This document shows positions 32,411 through 42,148 of a DNA stretch of 64,000 bases, one piece after another. The DNA is from RPQJ01 sp963731105 (GTDB lineage Bacteria; Pseudomonadota; Gammaproteobacteria; Steroidobacterales; Steroidobacteraceae): assembly GCA_963731105.1 (NCBI GenBank), contig CAVSUM010000001.1, positions 93,060 through 157,059 of the forward strand. The letters are read 5' to 3'. The first letter of the stretch is position 1, and each line of letters starts with the position of its first letter. The notes under the pieces were generated by a model that worked only from the letters and a program-made list of their open reading frames with translations, did not search any database and was not told the DNA's origin. The position numbers and the translations under genes were made by a program.

Positions 32411-34084
32411 ATGCAGAACCCCGATCGGCCGACCAACGCCCTGCCTCCGCCGCTGCCCGACTGGTTCCCGCGCGGCGCCGCATTGCTGCGCGATCCGACG
32501 CTGAACAAGGGCACGGCTTTCTCGGTGGCGGAACGCGAGGCGCTCGGGCTGCGTGGCCTGCTGCCACCGCAGGTCGGCACGCAGGACCTGCAGGCCAGCC
32601 GCGTGCTGGAGAACCTCCGGCGCCTGCAGACGCCGCTCTCGAAGTACATCCTGCTCGAGTCGCTGCAGGACCGGAACGAGGCGCTGTTCTTCCGGGTGAT
32701 CACCGACAACCCGGACGAGATGATGCCGATCATCTACACGCCCACGGTCGGCCTCGCCTGCCAGCAGTTCGGGCACATCTACCGCCGGCCGCGCGGCATG
32801 TACATCACCGCCGCGGACCGCGGCCAGATCGCGCACGTGATGCGCAACTGGCCGTATCGGCAGGCACGGATGATCGTCGTCACGGACGGCGAGCGCATCC
32901 TCGGCCTCGGCGACCTCGGCGCGAACGGCATGGGCATCCCGATCGGCAAGCTGTCGCTGTACACGGCGTGCGCCGGCCTGCACCCGCGTTACTGCCTGCC
33001 GGTGATGCTCGACGTCGGCACCAACAACCAGGCGCTGCTCGACGACCCGCTGTACATCGGCATCCGGCAGAAGCGCCTGTCGGGCGCGGCGCTCGACGAG
33101 ATCGTCGAGGAGTTCGTCAACGCGGCACAGCAGGTGTTCCCCGGCATCGTCGTCCAGTTCGAGGACTTCGCCAACCACAACGCGTTCCGCCTGCTGCGCC
33201 GATACCGCGACCGCGTCTGCTGCTTCAACGACGACATCCAGGGCACGGCCTCGGTCACCGTCGCGGGCATCTTCTCGGCGCTGCGGGTGACCGGCAAGCG
33301 CATGGCCGAGCAGACCTTCCTCTGCCTGGGCGCCGGCGAAGCCGCGACCGGCATCTCCGACCTGCTCGCCGCCGCGATGGTGGACGACGGGCTCACGCCG
33401 GAGCAGGCGCGCCAGCGCTGCTGGATGGTGGACTCGAAGGGGCTGGTGGTGGCCAGCCGCGGCGACCTCGCCGAGCACAAGAAGGGCTACGCGCACGAGC
33501 ACGAGCCGGTGCGGGATTTCCTCGGCGCCGTGCAGGCGCTCAAGCCCACCGCAATCATCGGCGTGGGCGCGACGCCGGGCATGTTCACCCGGGAAGTCGT
33601 CGAGGCGATGACTCGCCTCAACGAGCGGCCGATCGTGTTTGCGTTGTCCAACCCGACCTCGAAGGCCGAGTGCACGGCCGCGCAGGCGTACGAGTGGTCG
33701 GGCGGCAAGGCGCTGTTCGCGTCGGGCAGTCCGTTCGACCCGGTGGATTTCGGCGGCCAGCACTACGTGCCGCGGCAGGGCAACAATTCGTACATCTTCC
33801 CGGGCGTGGGGCTCGGCGTGGTCTCGGTGCGCTCGACGCGCGTCACGGACGAGATGTTCATGGCAGCCGCACGCACCCTGGCGCAGCACACCAGTGCAGC
33901 CGACCTGGCGCAGGGCAGCCTCTATCCGCCGCTCAACCGTGTGCGCGAGGTATCGGCGCACATCGCCGCGGCGGTGGCCGAAGTGGCCTATCGCGACGGT
34001 CTCGCCACGCTGCAACGCCCCGACGACCTCGTCGAGTTCATGAGCGCGCAGATGTACGACCCGCGGTACGCCAGCTACGTCTGA
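32411..34084 (+). CDS. maeA: NAD-type malic enzyme
   Basis: A 557-residue large-subunit malic enzyme that decarboxylates malate to pyruvate with reduction of NAD(P)+. Visible signatures are FFRVITDNPDEMMPIIYTPT near the start, the catalytic Tyr/Lys region, VVTDGERILGLGDLGANGMG, VQFEDFANHNAF and CFNDDIQGTASVTVAGI for metal and substrate, and the Rossmann motif CLGAGEAATGI. Length fits the 560-residue class shared by MaeA and eukaryotic malic enzymes rather than the MaeB type. The coenzyme preference is assigned by family only. Confidence 0.92.
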   Translation: MQNPDRPTNALPPPLPDWFPRGAALLRDPTLNKGTAFSVAEREALGLRGLLPPQVGTQDLQASRVLENLRRLQTPLSKYILLESLQDRNEALFFRVITDNPDEMMPIIYTPTVGLACQQFGHIYRRPRGMYITAADRGQIAHVMRNWPYRQARMIVVTDGERILGLGDLGANGMGIPIGKLSLYTACAGLHPRYCLPVMLDVGTNNQALLDDPLYIGIRQKRLSGAALDEIVEEFVNAAQQVFPGIVVQFEDFANHNAFRLLRRYRDRVCCFNDDIQGTASVTVAGIFSALRVTGKRMAEQTFLCLGAGEAATGISDLLAAAMVDDGLTPEQARQRCWMVDSKGLVVASRGDLAEHKKGYAHEHEPVRDFLGAVQALKPTAIIGVGATPGMFTREVVEAMTRLNERPIVFALSNPTSKAECTAAQAYEWSGGKALFASGSPFDPVDFGGQHYVPRQGNNSYIFPGVGLGVVSVRSTRVTDEMFMAAARTLAQHTSAADLAQGSLYPPLNRVREVSAHIAAAVAEVAYRDGLATLQRPDDLVEFMSAQMYDPRYASYV

Positions 34085-34149
34085 CGGGTTGCCGCGGCCG
34101 CCACGGCGTGGTTCCATCGTCGGCCCCGGAGGCCGCCGCTGGAGGTGAC

Positions 34150-35244
34150 ATGACCACACTCAACCTGACGCTGCAGGTGAACCGGGCGCGGCACTCCGAG
34201 TCCCGACTGGTCGAGCGGGAACTGCCTGCGCTCGGCGCCGCACAGGTGCGCTTTCGCATCGAGCGCTTTGCGGTTACCGCCAACACGGTCACTTACGCCA
34301 CGACCGGCGATCTGCTGGGTTACTGGGACTTCTTCCCGACCGGCGAGACCGGCTGGGGCTGCGTGCCCGCCATGGGCTGGGCGCAGGTGATCGACTCGCA
34401 GCATCCCGACGTGCGGGTCGGCGGCCGCTACTACGGCTGGTTCCCGATGGCGCGCTTCGTCGACATGGCGGTGACGCCGACGGCCGACGGGCTGCGCGAC
34501 GACGGACCGCACCGCGCCGCCCACGCGCCCGTGTATCGCGCGTATGTCGCGACCGACCGCGATCCATTCCACCAGGAGGGCACGGACGCGGAAGACCGGC
34601 ACGCGTTGCTGCGCGGGCTGTTCATCACCGGCTGGCTTGCGGAAGACTATTTCGCGGACAACGACTGGTTCGGCGCGCGGCGCGTGCTGGTGCTGTCGGC
34701 GTCGAGCAAGACGGCGATCGGGTTTGCGCACTGCGCCGATGCCCGTTCCGGCATCGAGGTCATCGGCGTGACGTCAGGTCGCAACCATGCGTTCACGCAC
34801 GCGCTCGGCTGCTACGACGAGGTCATCACCTACGACGACATCGGCACCGTGCCGGCCGCTGCGCCGGTGGTGTCGATCGACATGGCGGGCAGCGGCCCGG
34901 TGCTGGCCGCCGTGCACGCGCACTTCGGCCAGCAATTGCGGCATTCGATGGCCATCGGCCGCAGCCACCACGAGGCGCCGCCGCGAGCCGGCGACTTGCC
35001 CGGACCGAAACCTGCGTTCTTCTTCGCGCCGACGCAGGTGAAGAAGCGCGTGCAGGACTGGGGATTGCGTGGCTACCAGCAGCGCATCGCGGCCGCCGTC
35101 AAGGGATTCGTCGACTGGAGCCACGGCTGGCTCGACGTGCGGCACGCGAACGGCGGGACCGCGGCCGCGGCCACCTGGCAGGAGGTACACGCCGGGCGCG
35201 TCGCCCCGGACGAGGGTTACGTCGTCTCGCTGTGGGATCAGTAG
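34150..35244 (+). CDS. DUF2855-family protein
   Basis: A 364-residue protein of the DUF2855 family (Pfam), whose fold resembles zinc-less medium-chain dehydrogenase/reductase proteins. Visible features: ERFAVTANTVTYATTGDLLGYWDFFP, GWFPMARFVDM, and a Rossmann-like VLVLSASSKTAIGFAH followed by VIGVTSGRNHAF. The substrate is unknown. The ATG follows GGAGGTG by 4 nt. Its end overlaps the convergent amidohydrolase gene by 7 nt. Confidence 0.88.
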   Translation: MTTLNLTLQVNRARHSESRLVERELPALGAAQVRFRIERFAVTANTVTYATTGDLLGYWDFFPTGETGWGCVPAMGWAQVIDSQHPDVRVGGRYYGWFPMARFVDMAVTPTADGLRDDGPHRAAHAPVYRAYVATDRDPFHQEGTDAEDRHALLRGLFITGWLAEDYFADNDWFGARRVLVLSASSKTAIGFAHCADARSGIEVIGVTSGRNHAFTHALGCYDEVITYDDIGTVPAAAPVVSIDMAGSGPVLAAVHAHFGQQLRHSMAIGRSHHEAPPRAGDLPGPKPAFFFAPTQVKKRVQDWGLRGYQQRIAAAVKGFVDWSHGWLDVRHANGGTAAAATWQEVHAGRVAPDEGYVVSLWDQ

Positions 35245-36506
35245 ACGACGCCGTCCTTCATCACGAACGCGACCTTGCGCGTCAGCGCGATGTCGGCGAG
35301 CGGGTTGCCGGCGACCGCAACCACGTCGGCGCGGAAGCCGGGCTCGAGCTGGCCGATGTCGGCCACGGCGAGCACCTGCGCCGCGTTGTAGGTCGCGGCC
35401 TGCAGCGCCTGCGCCGCCGGCATGCCGCCCTCGACCATGTAGCCGAACTCGACCGCGTTGTCGCCATGCGGACCGACGCCCATGTCGGTGCCGAAGGCGA
35501 TCTTCACGCCGGCCTGGTTGGCCCTGCGGAACGTATCCTGGATCTGCGCGCCGATGCGTTCGGCCTTGGGCCGCACGATGTCGGGCAGGTAGCCCGGGAC
35601 CCTGGCCTTCTCGGCGACGAATCGGCCGGCGGTGATGGTCGGCACGTACCAGGTGCCGTGCTGCTTCATGAGCGCCATGATCTCGTCATCCATCTCGGTG
35701 CCGTGCTCGATCGACGTGACGCCGCCCAGGATCGCGCGCTTCATGCCTTCCTTGCCGTGCGCATGCGCGGCCACCGTGTAGCCGTAGTCCCTGGCCGTCT
35801 CGACGATGGCGCGGATCTCGTCCGCCATGAACTGCGGCGCGTCGGCGCTCTTCGCGTAGCTCAGCACGCCGCCGGTCGCGGTAATCTTGATGACGTCTGA
35901 GCCGTCCTTGTAGCGTTGCCGTACCGCCTGGCGCGCCTCGTCGGCACCGTTCACGACTCCCTGGGTAGGGCCGGGCGTGCCGAGCACGAACGACAGCTGC
36001 GAGTTCATGCCGTTGGTCGGATCGGCGTGGCCGCCGGTGGTCGCGATCGACTTGCCGGCCGCGTAGATCCGCGGGCCCTTCACCAGGTCGGCGTTGATCG
36101 CATCGCGCAACTTGAGCGTGACCTCGCCGCCGAGGTCGCGCACCGTCGTGAAGCCGGCACGCAGGGTCTTCTCGGCGTAACCCACCGCACGGAATGCGAA
36201 GTCGACGTTGTCGAGACGGAAGCGCTCTTCGTAGGCGCGCGGGTTCGACTCCGAGGCGAGATGCACGTGCAGGTCGATCCAGCCCGGCATGCAGGTGTGT
36301 CCGGCGAGATCCACCGCGCGGGCTCCCGGCACTGCGACGCGGCCGGGCAACACCTGGCTGATCCGGCCGTCACTGGTGACGATGGTATGGGCGCCCGCCA
36401 GGCGCGCCGACTTCGATTCGAAGACATCCCCGCACTGCAGGGCGAGGGTCTCGGCCAGGGCCGGGGCTGCGGCCAGCAGGCCGGCGGTGAGCAGGATCGA
36501 ACGCAT
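35238..36506 (-). CDS. Secreted amidohydrolase-family metal-dependent hydrolase (dipeptidase/prolidase-like)
   Basis: A 422-residue amidohydrolase with a cleavable signal peptide (LLAAAPALA). Metal sites: His80-x-His82 in IDLHVHL, the lysine in VIKITATGG that is carboxylated in binuclear members, AHAHG, IEHGTEMDD and FGTDMG. This combination matches exported peptidase-like amidohydrolases that hydrolyse Xaa-Arg/Lys or Xaa-Pro dipeptides or related amides. Substrate cannot be fixed. It is monocistronic. Confidence 0.85.
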   Translation of the reverse strand: MRSILLTAGLLAAAPALAETLALQCGDVFESKSARLAGAHTIVTSDGRISQVLPGRVAVPGARAVDLAGHTCMPGWIDLHVHLASESNPRAYEERFRLDNVDFAFRAVGYAEKTLRAGFTTVRDLGGEVTLKLRDAINADLVKGPRIYAAGKSIATTGGHADPTNGMNSQLSFVLGTPGPTQGVVNGADEARQAVRQRYKDGSDVIKITATGGVLSYAKSADAPQFMADEIRAIVETARDYGYTVAAHAHGKEGMKRAILGGVTSIEHGTEMDDEIMALMKQHGTWYVPTITAGRFVAEKARVPGYLPDIVRPKAERIGAQIQDTFRRANQAGVKIAFGTDMGVGPHGDNAVEFGYMVEGGMPAAQALQAATYNAAQVLAVADIGQLEPGFRADVVAVAGNPLADIALTRKVAFVMKDGVVY

Positions 36507-36620
36507 GCGGGTGGCTCCAGCCGAAAACCGCGCAGTCTAGACAAGATGCCTGTGGAGCGCAGCATGGCGGCGGGTGCGGCTTTGCAGCCGGACGCCGACT
36601 GCAGGTAGTCTGCCGCCGCC

Positions 36621-37523
36621 GTGCCCGCCGCAACACACCCGAATCCGCCCACGGGCGCCACGTACGCCAAGCTGGTCGCCGTGCCCGCGATCTGGGGCGG
36701 CACGTTCATCGCCGGGCGCATCCTGGCGCTCGCGCTGCCGGCCGCCGTCGGTGCGCTGCTGCGCTACGTCGTGGCGGTGACCGCATTGCTGGTCGCGGCG
36801 CACTGGCTCGAAGGCGGGCTGCCCCGCCTCACGCGCCGCCAGCTGCTCGGGACCGTGCTGCTGGGCGCCACTGGCATCCTGGCCTACAACCTGTTCTTCC
36901 TCGGCGCGCTCGCCCGCCTGCCCGCCAGCCGCACCTCGCTGATCATCGCGCTCAACCCGGTCGTCACCATCTCGGTCGCTTCACTGCTGCTCGGCGAGCG
37001 CATGAGCGCGCGGCGCTGGCTCGGCGTGGCGGTTGCGCTGGTCGGGGTCTGGATCGTCGTGTCGCGCGGCGATGTGCTGGGCTCGGTCGGCGGCGCCGTC
37101 GGCATCGGCGAGCTGCTGATGTTCGGCGGCGTGTGCTCGTGGGCGGCCTACACGCTGATCGGTCGTCGCGTGCTCGAGGGGCTGTCGCCGCTCGCCGCGA
37201 CCACCTACGCGTCGCTGTGGGGCACGGCGATGCTGGCCGTCGTCGCCGCACCCGAGTTGCGCGGGCTGGCGGTCGCCGATCTCAGCGGGCCCGGTGGTGC
37301 TGAGCGTGCTGTATCTCGGGGTGCTCGGTACCGCCGTGGCCTTCGTCTGGTACTACCAGGCCGTGCAACGCCTCGGCGCGGCGCGCACGGTGATCTTCAA
37401 CAACCTCGTGCCAGTGTTCGGTGCCAGCTTCGGGTCCTGCTGCTCGGCGAGCCGCTGCTGCCGAGCATGCTGCTCGGTGGCGCGATTGCCGTGGCCGGCG
37501 TCATGCTAGTGTCGCGCGGATGA
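36621..37523 (+). CDS. EamA/DMT-family transporter (two compensating frameshifts)
   Basis: A ten-helix drug/metabolite transporter of about 300 residues with two EamA repeats: AKLVAVPAIWGGTFIAGR at the start of repeat 1 and LMFGGVCSWAAYTLIGRR at the start of repeat 2. The frame leaves near 37293 (one extra base) and returns near 37433 (one missing G in FG-VLLLGEP), so only helices 8-9 are in another frame. The GTG start is at 36621. The end overlaps the DsbA-like gene in ATGA. Substrates of such proteins range from amino acids to metabolites. Confidence 0.8.
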   Translation: MPAATHPNPPTGATYAKLVAVPAIWGGTFIAGRILALALPAAVGALLRYVVAVTALLVAAHWLEGGLPRLTRRQLLGTVLLGATGILAYNLFFLGALARLPASRTSLIIALNPVVTISVASLLLGERMSARRWLGVAVALVGVWIVVSRGDVLGSVGGAVGIGELLMFGGVCSWAAYTLIGRRVLEGLSPLAATTYASLWGTAMLAVVAAPELRGLAVADLSGPGGAERAVSRGARYRRGLRLVLPGRATPRRGAHGDLQQPRASVRCQLRVLLLGEPLLPSMLLGGAIAVAGVMLVSRG

Positions 37524-38122
37524 ACCTTCGACGAGCCGCGATCCTGCTTGCGACCTGCCTCACAGCCGTGAGCCCCTCGCTGTTCGCCGCTGCCGACGGC
37601 TCACGGCTGCAGCTGCCCGAGGACGCCCAGGTCGGCATCGTGGTGTTCGAGGACCTGCAGTGCCCGGACTGCGCGCGGGCCCATCCCGAGCTGCTGCGGG
37701 TCGCCGCGTCCGAGAAGGTGCCGGTGGTGATCCATGATTTTCCGATTACTCGCCACGCGTGGGCGTTCCCGGCGGCAGTGCTGGCCCGCTGGTTCGGCGC
37801 GCATTCACCGGCGCTCGAGACCGAGTTCCGCAGCGCCGTCTTCCAGCACCAGTCGGCCATCAGGCCCGAGAACCTGCGCGAGTTCGGCGAGCAATTCGCC
37901 GCACAGCACGAGCTGCAGCTGCCCCCGGACGTCGACCCGGATGGCAGGCTGGCAGCCGCGGTGCAAGGCGATTTCGACCTGGGCCGCCAGATCGGCCTCG
38001 AGTACGTGCCGCTGGTGTTCGTGGTCGGCCGCGGCAGCGACGCACCGCAGTGGGTCGAGGTCACGGAACTGGAGAAGCTCCCCGCCGCAATTGCCGACAT
38101 GCGCAAGGCGACGCAGCGATAG
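37520..38122 (+). CDS. Exported thioredoxin-fold (DsbA/DsbC-like) protein
   Basis: A 200-residue periplasmic protein with a signal peptide to about residue 24 and a thioredoxin fold with the redox motif Cys48-Pro-Asp-Cys51 (FEDLQCPDC). VVIHDFPITRHAWAFPAAVL and the late cis-Pro loop EYVPLVFVVG match DsbA-type disulfide oxidoreductases of the thioredoxin_4 kind. The role is dithiol oxidation or a substrate-specific redox step. It is coupled to the DMT gene (ATGA). Confidence 0.82.
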   Translation: MNLRRAAILLATCLTAVSPSLFAAADGSRLQLPEDAQVGIVVFEDLQCPDCARAHPELLRVAASEKVPVVIHDFPITRHAWAFPAAVLARWFGAHSPALETEFRSAVFQHQSAIRPENLREFGEQFAAQHELQLPPDVDPDGRLAAAVQGDFDLGRQIGLEYVPLVFVVGRGSDAPQWVEVTELEKLPAAIADMRKATQR

Positions 38123-38157
38123 CGTCAGCGGCAAGCGGCAAGCGGCGCGGACAGCGG

Positions 38158-38802
38158 TCAGTGACCGCGAGCGTCGTAGACCAGCCGTCCGATCTCGGCG
38201 TAGCCCATCATCGCGCCTTCGAAATTGTCGAGCATGGTCTGCGTGAGTTGCGGCAGCTCGGAGTCGGGGTGGCCCGCTTCCGTCAGCAGCGACTTCGCGA
38301 ACTCCGGATCGATGAAGAACAGCAGCGCGCTCAGGCACGTGCCCAGATCCTCGTCCAGGTCGGCCGGCAAGTCGACGTCCCACGCCTCCTCCAGCCAGTC
38401 GTGACCCTGCGCAAAGCCGCCCGCCCATTGCATCAGCGGCGCGTCCTTGGCGAAATTGGCCTCGGGCGGCTGGCGCACGACGACGCACTCCGGCAGGCGC
38501 ACGGTGGCGTCCAGCACGTCCCGATTCAGCTGGTTGTAGAGCGCCATGACCACGTGGTGGAAACGCACGCCTTCGGCCTCGTCGGCGAACACCGGCCCGT
38601 CGTCGTCGAAGATCGCAGGAATCCACTCCGAGGGCAGCACCAGGTCGGGTGCGGCCACGATCGCGAACAGGAAGCCGTACAGTTCCTCGAGGCCGAGCGT
38701 GCCGGGCGCACGCAGGCGTGCTTCGGCAAGGAAGCGGCGCAGCCACTCTTCGTCGGCGGCCGAAATGTCGGGAATCTGCGTGGTGGGAATCTGCGTGGTC
38801 AT
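38158..38802 (-). CDS. UPF0149 (YgfB/YecA-like) family protein
   Basis: A 214-residue soluble helical protein of the UPF0149 family, with GTLGLEELYGFLFAIV, LMQWAGGFAQGHDWL and DEDLGTCLSALLFFIDP typical of the family. No SEC-C zinc tail is present, unlike YecA. Function is unknown; members are small all-helical proteins. The ATG at 38802 begins the conserved region. Confidence 0.8.
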   Translation of the reverse strand: MTTQIPTTQIPDISAADEEWLRRFLAEARLRAPGTLGLEELYGFLFAIVAAPDLVLPSEWIPAIFDDDGPVFADEAEGVRFHHVVMALYNQLNRDVLDATVRLPECVVVRQPPEANFAKDAPLMQWAGGFAQGHDWLEEAWDVDLPADLDEDLGTCLSALLFFIDPEFAKSLLTEAGHPDSELPQLTQTMLDNFEGAMMGYAEIGRLVYDARGH

Positions 38803-38819
38803 GGCCGGATGGTACGCCG

Positions 38820-39356
38820 TCAGCCGAGCGTCAGCAGGTGTTTGCCGTAGGCCCGCACGTCGTCCCAATCGGTGTAGTCGATGACCGTGCGCGGATCGGT
38901 GGGGCCGTTGGTGTACTTCATGATCATCTGGATCATGACCCGCTCGTGCCACGGCCATGACGGGTAGTCGACCTTGCCGGCGATCACCTTGAGGTCGTGC
39001 GGGCGCCACGGCGAGAGCTGCAGGAACTTCTGCATGTAGCGGTTGCCCTCGATCGTGGCTTTCTCGGGCGTGCGCGCCACCACCGAGACGTTGAAGAAGC
39101 TGCTCGGCTTCGCCTCGAGCGAGGCGCGGTGCGCGGCGATGAACGCGAACACGCTCTTGTCGTAGGTGCCGTAGAGCACCGGTGCGCCCAGCGCCACCAC
39201 GTCGTAGCGTCCCCACTCCACGCCTTCGTGCACCGCCTCGTTGAGGTCCATCATCTCGGCGCGACCGCCCGCTTCCACCACGCCCTCACAGATGCGGCGG
39301 GAAATGCGGGCGGTGTGCCCGCCACGGCTCATGTACAGGACCAGCACGGTTTTCAT
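38820..39356 (-). CDS. hemG: Menaquinone-dependent protoporphyrinogen IX dehydrogenase
   Basis: A 178-residue flavodoxin-domain enzyme for the six-electron oxidation of protoporphyrinogen IX to protoporphyrin IX in heme synthesis. It has the flavodoxin FMN loop SRGGHTARI, PVLYGTYDKSVFAFI and the HemG-specific region FFNVSVVARTPEKATIEGN, then FLQLSPWRPHD and YTNGPTDP. Size matches E. coli HemG (about 181). It is separated by 17 nt from the UPF0149 gene downstream. Confidence 0.88.
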   Translation of the reverse strand: MKTVLVLYMSRGGHTARISRRICEGVVEAGGRAEMMDLNEAVHEGVEWGRYDVVALGAPVLYGTYDKSVFAFIAAHRASLEAKPSSFFNVSVVARTPEKATIEGNRYMQKFLQLSPWRPHDLKVIAGKVDYPSWPWHERVMIQMIMKYTNGPTDPRTVIDYTDWDDVRAYGKHLLTLG

Positions 39357-39402
39357 CTCGTCAGCCTCGGCAGTCGCGGGATCTGAATGATAATGCACGA
39401 CG

Positions 39403-40183
39403 ATGCCCGTATTGCGCCTGTTCGCCCTGCTGTCGTGGCTGGCCGCTGCCTCCGTCGCAACGGCCGCGCACTGGACGACTGTCGCGCCCGGTGTCGAGTA
39501 CCTGCACCTGTTGCGTGACGGCACCGACTTGCACGCCGTGCGCGTGGACCTGCAGCGCAGGGATCTTGCGGTGGTCGCCACCGCAGCGTCCGAGCGCGGC
39601 CTGGCGGTCAGCGATTTCGCACGTGGCCGCCGCGCCCTGGTCGCGATCAACGGTGATTACTTCGACACCGCGTTGAACCCGGTCGGCCTCGCGATGGGCG
39701 ACGGCGTGGTCTGGTCGCAGGCCGACGAGCGGTGTGCGGCGCCAGGAGGTGGTCGGCGTCGGCCCGCGGCGCGTGCGCATCTTCCCGCGCGCCGAACCGC
39801 TGCGCGAACCGAAGCGCTGGATGACCGGCGCGGTCTCCGGCTGGCCGATGGTCGTGCAGGACTGCGCGCCGGCCACGCCCCTGCCGGGCAGCGCGCACTT
39901 CACGCTCGCGTCGCACCCGCGTACCGCCGTAGGATTGTCGAAGGACCGGCGCCGCCTGCTGCTGGTGGTGGCGGACGGCCGGCGCGACGGCGTGCCGGGC
40001 CCGACGCTGCCGGAACTCGCCGCACTGCTCGTCGAAATCGGCGCCTGCACTGCGCTCAACCTCGACGGCGGGGGCTCGAGCGCGCTGTGGCTGCGTGACC
40101 GCATCGTCAACCGACCGAGCGACGGTGTCGAGCGCAAGGTCGCCAATCACCTCGCCGTGGTCGAGACCGGGAGTCCACACTGA
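39403..40183 (+). CDS. Phosphodiester glycosidase (NAGPA)-family exported protein (frameshifted)
   Basis: An exported protein of about 259 residues after removing one extra base near 39730. The first part has a signal peptide to about residue 21 and VAINGDYFDTALNPVGLAMG; the second, in another frame, has MTGAVSGWPMVVQDC and CTALNLDGGGSSALWLRD. VAINGDYF and NLDGGGSS are the hallmark motifs of the NAGPA domain, found in phosphodiester glycosidases. Bacterial substrates are poorly known. The stop shares one base with the next gene start (TGATG). Confidence 0.78.
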
Positions 40184-40679
40184 TGCCGATCAAGATGCCT
40201 GGCGTCGAACAGGTCCTGCAGCTGCCGGTCCTGATCGAGCGCGTCATTCCGCCGAATGGCAGGACCTGAACGGCCACGTCAACGTGCGCCACTACCTCGA
40301 GCTGTACGATGCGGCGAGCTGGCCCAGCCTCGCGGCAGTCGGCCTCGACCCGAGCGTGTTTCTCGAGCAGCGCCGGGGGCTGTTCGACCTCGAGCACCAC
40401 CTCTGGTACCTGGACGAGCTGCACGTCGGCGACGTCGTCACCGTGCACTGGCGCTTCCTGGAGCGCACCGTGAAGCGCTTCCACGGCGTGATGTTCGTCG
40501 TCAACCAAACCCGTGGGCGGCTGGCCAGCGCGTTCGAATACGTGAGCACCGGCGCCGACCTGGACGCGCGCAGCACCGCTCCGCTGCCGGTCGAATTCGC
40601 CGCCCGACTCGACCGCCTGATCGCCGAGAGCGCGGCGCTCGACTGGCCCGCGCCCGTGTGCGGCGTGATGTCGGCCTGA
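40183..40679 (+). CDS. Hotdog-fold acyl-CoA thioesterase family protein (frameshifted)
   Basis: About 165 residues after adding one base near 40253 (CCG-CC[C]-GAA). The N-terminus reads MPIKMPGVEQVLQLPVLIERV and continues in the other frame as EWQDLNGHVNVRHYLELYDA. The DLNGHVNVRHY pattern is the catalytic-type loop of FadM/YbgC-like 4-hydroxybenzoyl-CoA thioesterase relatives. A second 'acyl-CoA thioesterase' gene is about 600 nt downstream. Substrate unknown. Confidence 0.78.
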
Positions 40680-40734
40680 CCGGGTCCGACCTGCTAGCAT
40701 ACCTGCCCCCCAGCGATTGAGACCGAGGTTGCCG

Positions 40735-41289
40735 ATGAGCCTGTCCCTCCGCGAGCAGCTGCTCCAGGCCGGGCTGGTCACCGAGAAGCAGGCCCGGCAG
40801 GCCGAACGGGCCAAGGGCAAGGAGCAATACCGCGGCAAGAACAAGAAGGCGCCGCAGCCGGCGCCGACGCCCGATGCCGTCAGGGCCGCGCAGCAGGCGC
40901 AGGCTGCGAAGCTGCTGCGCGACCAGGAGCTGAATCGCAAGCAGCAGGAAAAGGCCGAGCGCAAGGCGCGGGCCGCACAGCTGAGGCAACTGGTGGAACA
41001 GCTGCGAGTGCCCCGGCCCGAGAGCGATGACTACTTCAATTTCGTCGACGGCGGCAAGGTGCGCCGCCTCGCGGTCACGCCCGACCTGCGCGCGCGCATC
41101 GTGGCGGGCAGCGTGGCGATCGTGCGCTGGGAAGGCCATTACGACCTCGTGCCGCTCGACGCGGTCGAGCGTATCCGCGAGCGCGACGCCGAGGCGATCG
41201 TCGCGAACCCCACGGCGGCGACCACCGCGGCGCAGGGCGCTGACGACCCGTACCAGGACTACGTCGTACCCGACGACCTCATCTGGTAA
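40735..41289 (+). CDS. DUF2058 (YaiL-like) protein
   Basis: A 184-residue, highly charged, helical protein of the DUF2058 family. It starts MSLSLREQLLQAGLVTEKQ with the conserved region, has a Lys/Arg/Gln-rich coiled segment (about 25-90) and a C-terminal domain with YFNFVDGGKVRRLAVTP and DPYQDYVVPDDLIW. YaiL of E. coli is nucleoprotein/polynucleotide-associated in annotation; the function is not settled. The ATG at 40735 is chosen over an upstream start because MSLSLREQ is the family N-terminus. Confidence 0.88.
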   Translation: MSLSLREQLLQAGLVTEKQARQAERAKGKEQYRGKNKKAPQPAPTPDAVRAAQQAQAAKLLRDQELNRKQQEKAERKARAAQLRQLVEQLRVPRPESDDYFNFVDGGKVRRLAVTPDLRARIVAGSVAIVRWEGHYDLVPLDAVERIRERDAEAIVANPTAATTAAQGADDPYQDYVVPDDLIW

Positions 41290-41297
41290 TTCGCGCG

Positions 41298-42125
41298 ATG
41301 GCGAACTTCGGCGAGGTACTCGAGACGCTGCGGCGTGACGGCGACGCGTGGACCGTGACGATCCCGCGCACGTGGTCCAACGGTCGCACCGTGTTCGGCG
41401 GACTGCAGGTGGCTCTCAGCGTGCGTGCCATGCGTGGCGCACTCGATGCGGGTCTCGGCACGGGTGCGGGCAGCGCGTCGTCGCTGCCGCTGCGCAGCCT
41501 GCAGACCACCTTCGTCACGCCCGTGTCGGCCGGCACGCCGCTCGTGCTGCGCGCCGAGTTCCTGCGCAGCGGTCGCTCCGCCTCTCATGCGCGCTGCGAC
41601 CTGCTGCAGGATGGTAAGGTCGCCTGCACCACCACCGCCATCTTCGGTGCCGCCCGCCCGTCACGCATCGTGCTGGACATACCGCGCCCGCAGCCGGATG
41701 CCGATCCCGAGACGCTGCGCGACGTGCCGTACATCCCGGGCATCACGCCCGAGTTCCTGCAGCACCTGCAGCTGCGGTGGGCGGTCGGACGGTGGCCGTA
41801 CTCCGGCCACGATGACCCGCACTCGATGATCTTCGCGCGCCTGCGCGACACGGACTGCGGCCCCGAGGACGCACTGCTCGCGCTCGCCGACTCGATCCCG
41901 ACACCGGCGCTGTCGATGCTCGACAAGCCCGCGCCGGCGACGTCGATGAACTGGATGCTCGAGCTGATCGGCGACCCGGGGCTGCTCGAGCGCGAGCAGT
42001 GGGCGTTGATCGGCACGGACGTGCGCGCCGGGGCCGACGGCTACCTCAGCCAGACCTCGGTGCTGTGGGGCCCCGGCGGCCACGCTTTCTCGGTGAGTCA
42101 CCAGAGCGTCGCCATCTTCGGCTGA
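41298..42125 (+). CDS. TesB-like double-hotdog acyl-CoA thioesterase family protein
   Basis: A 275-residue protein with two tandem hotdog domains, like short TesB-family or thioesterase-superfamily proteins. GRTVFGGLQVALSVRAM and LQTTFVTPVSAGTPLVLRAE lie in domain 1, and SMNWMLELIGDPGLLE with GYLSQTSVLWGPGGHAFSVS in domain 2. It starts 8 nt after the DUF2058 gene and is probably co-transcribed. Acyl-chain specificity is unknown. Confidence 0.82.
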   Translation: MANFGEVLETLRRDGDAWTVTIPRTWSNGRTVFGGLQVALSVRAMRGALDAGLGTGAGSASSLPLRSLQTTFVTPVSAGTPLVLRAEFLRSGRSASHARCDLLQDGKVACTTTAIFGAARPSRIVLDIPRPQPDADPETLRDVPYIPGITPEFLQHLQLRWAVGRWPYSGHDDPHSMIFARLRDTDCGPEDALLALADSIPTPALSMLDKPAPATSMNWMLELIGDPGLLEREQWALIGTDVRAGADGYLSQTSVLWGPGGHAFSVSHQSVAIFG

Positions 42126-42148
42126 CGGCGACCGGGGACCGACGCGCT

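Noticed and set aside
31996..35244. A 1082-codon frame joining the small CDS, maeA and the DUF2855 gene.
   Set aside because: maeA lies in another frame with full family motifs; the open run is a GC-rich coincidence. Only its first and last parts are real.
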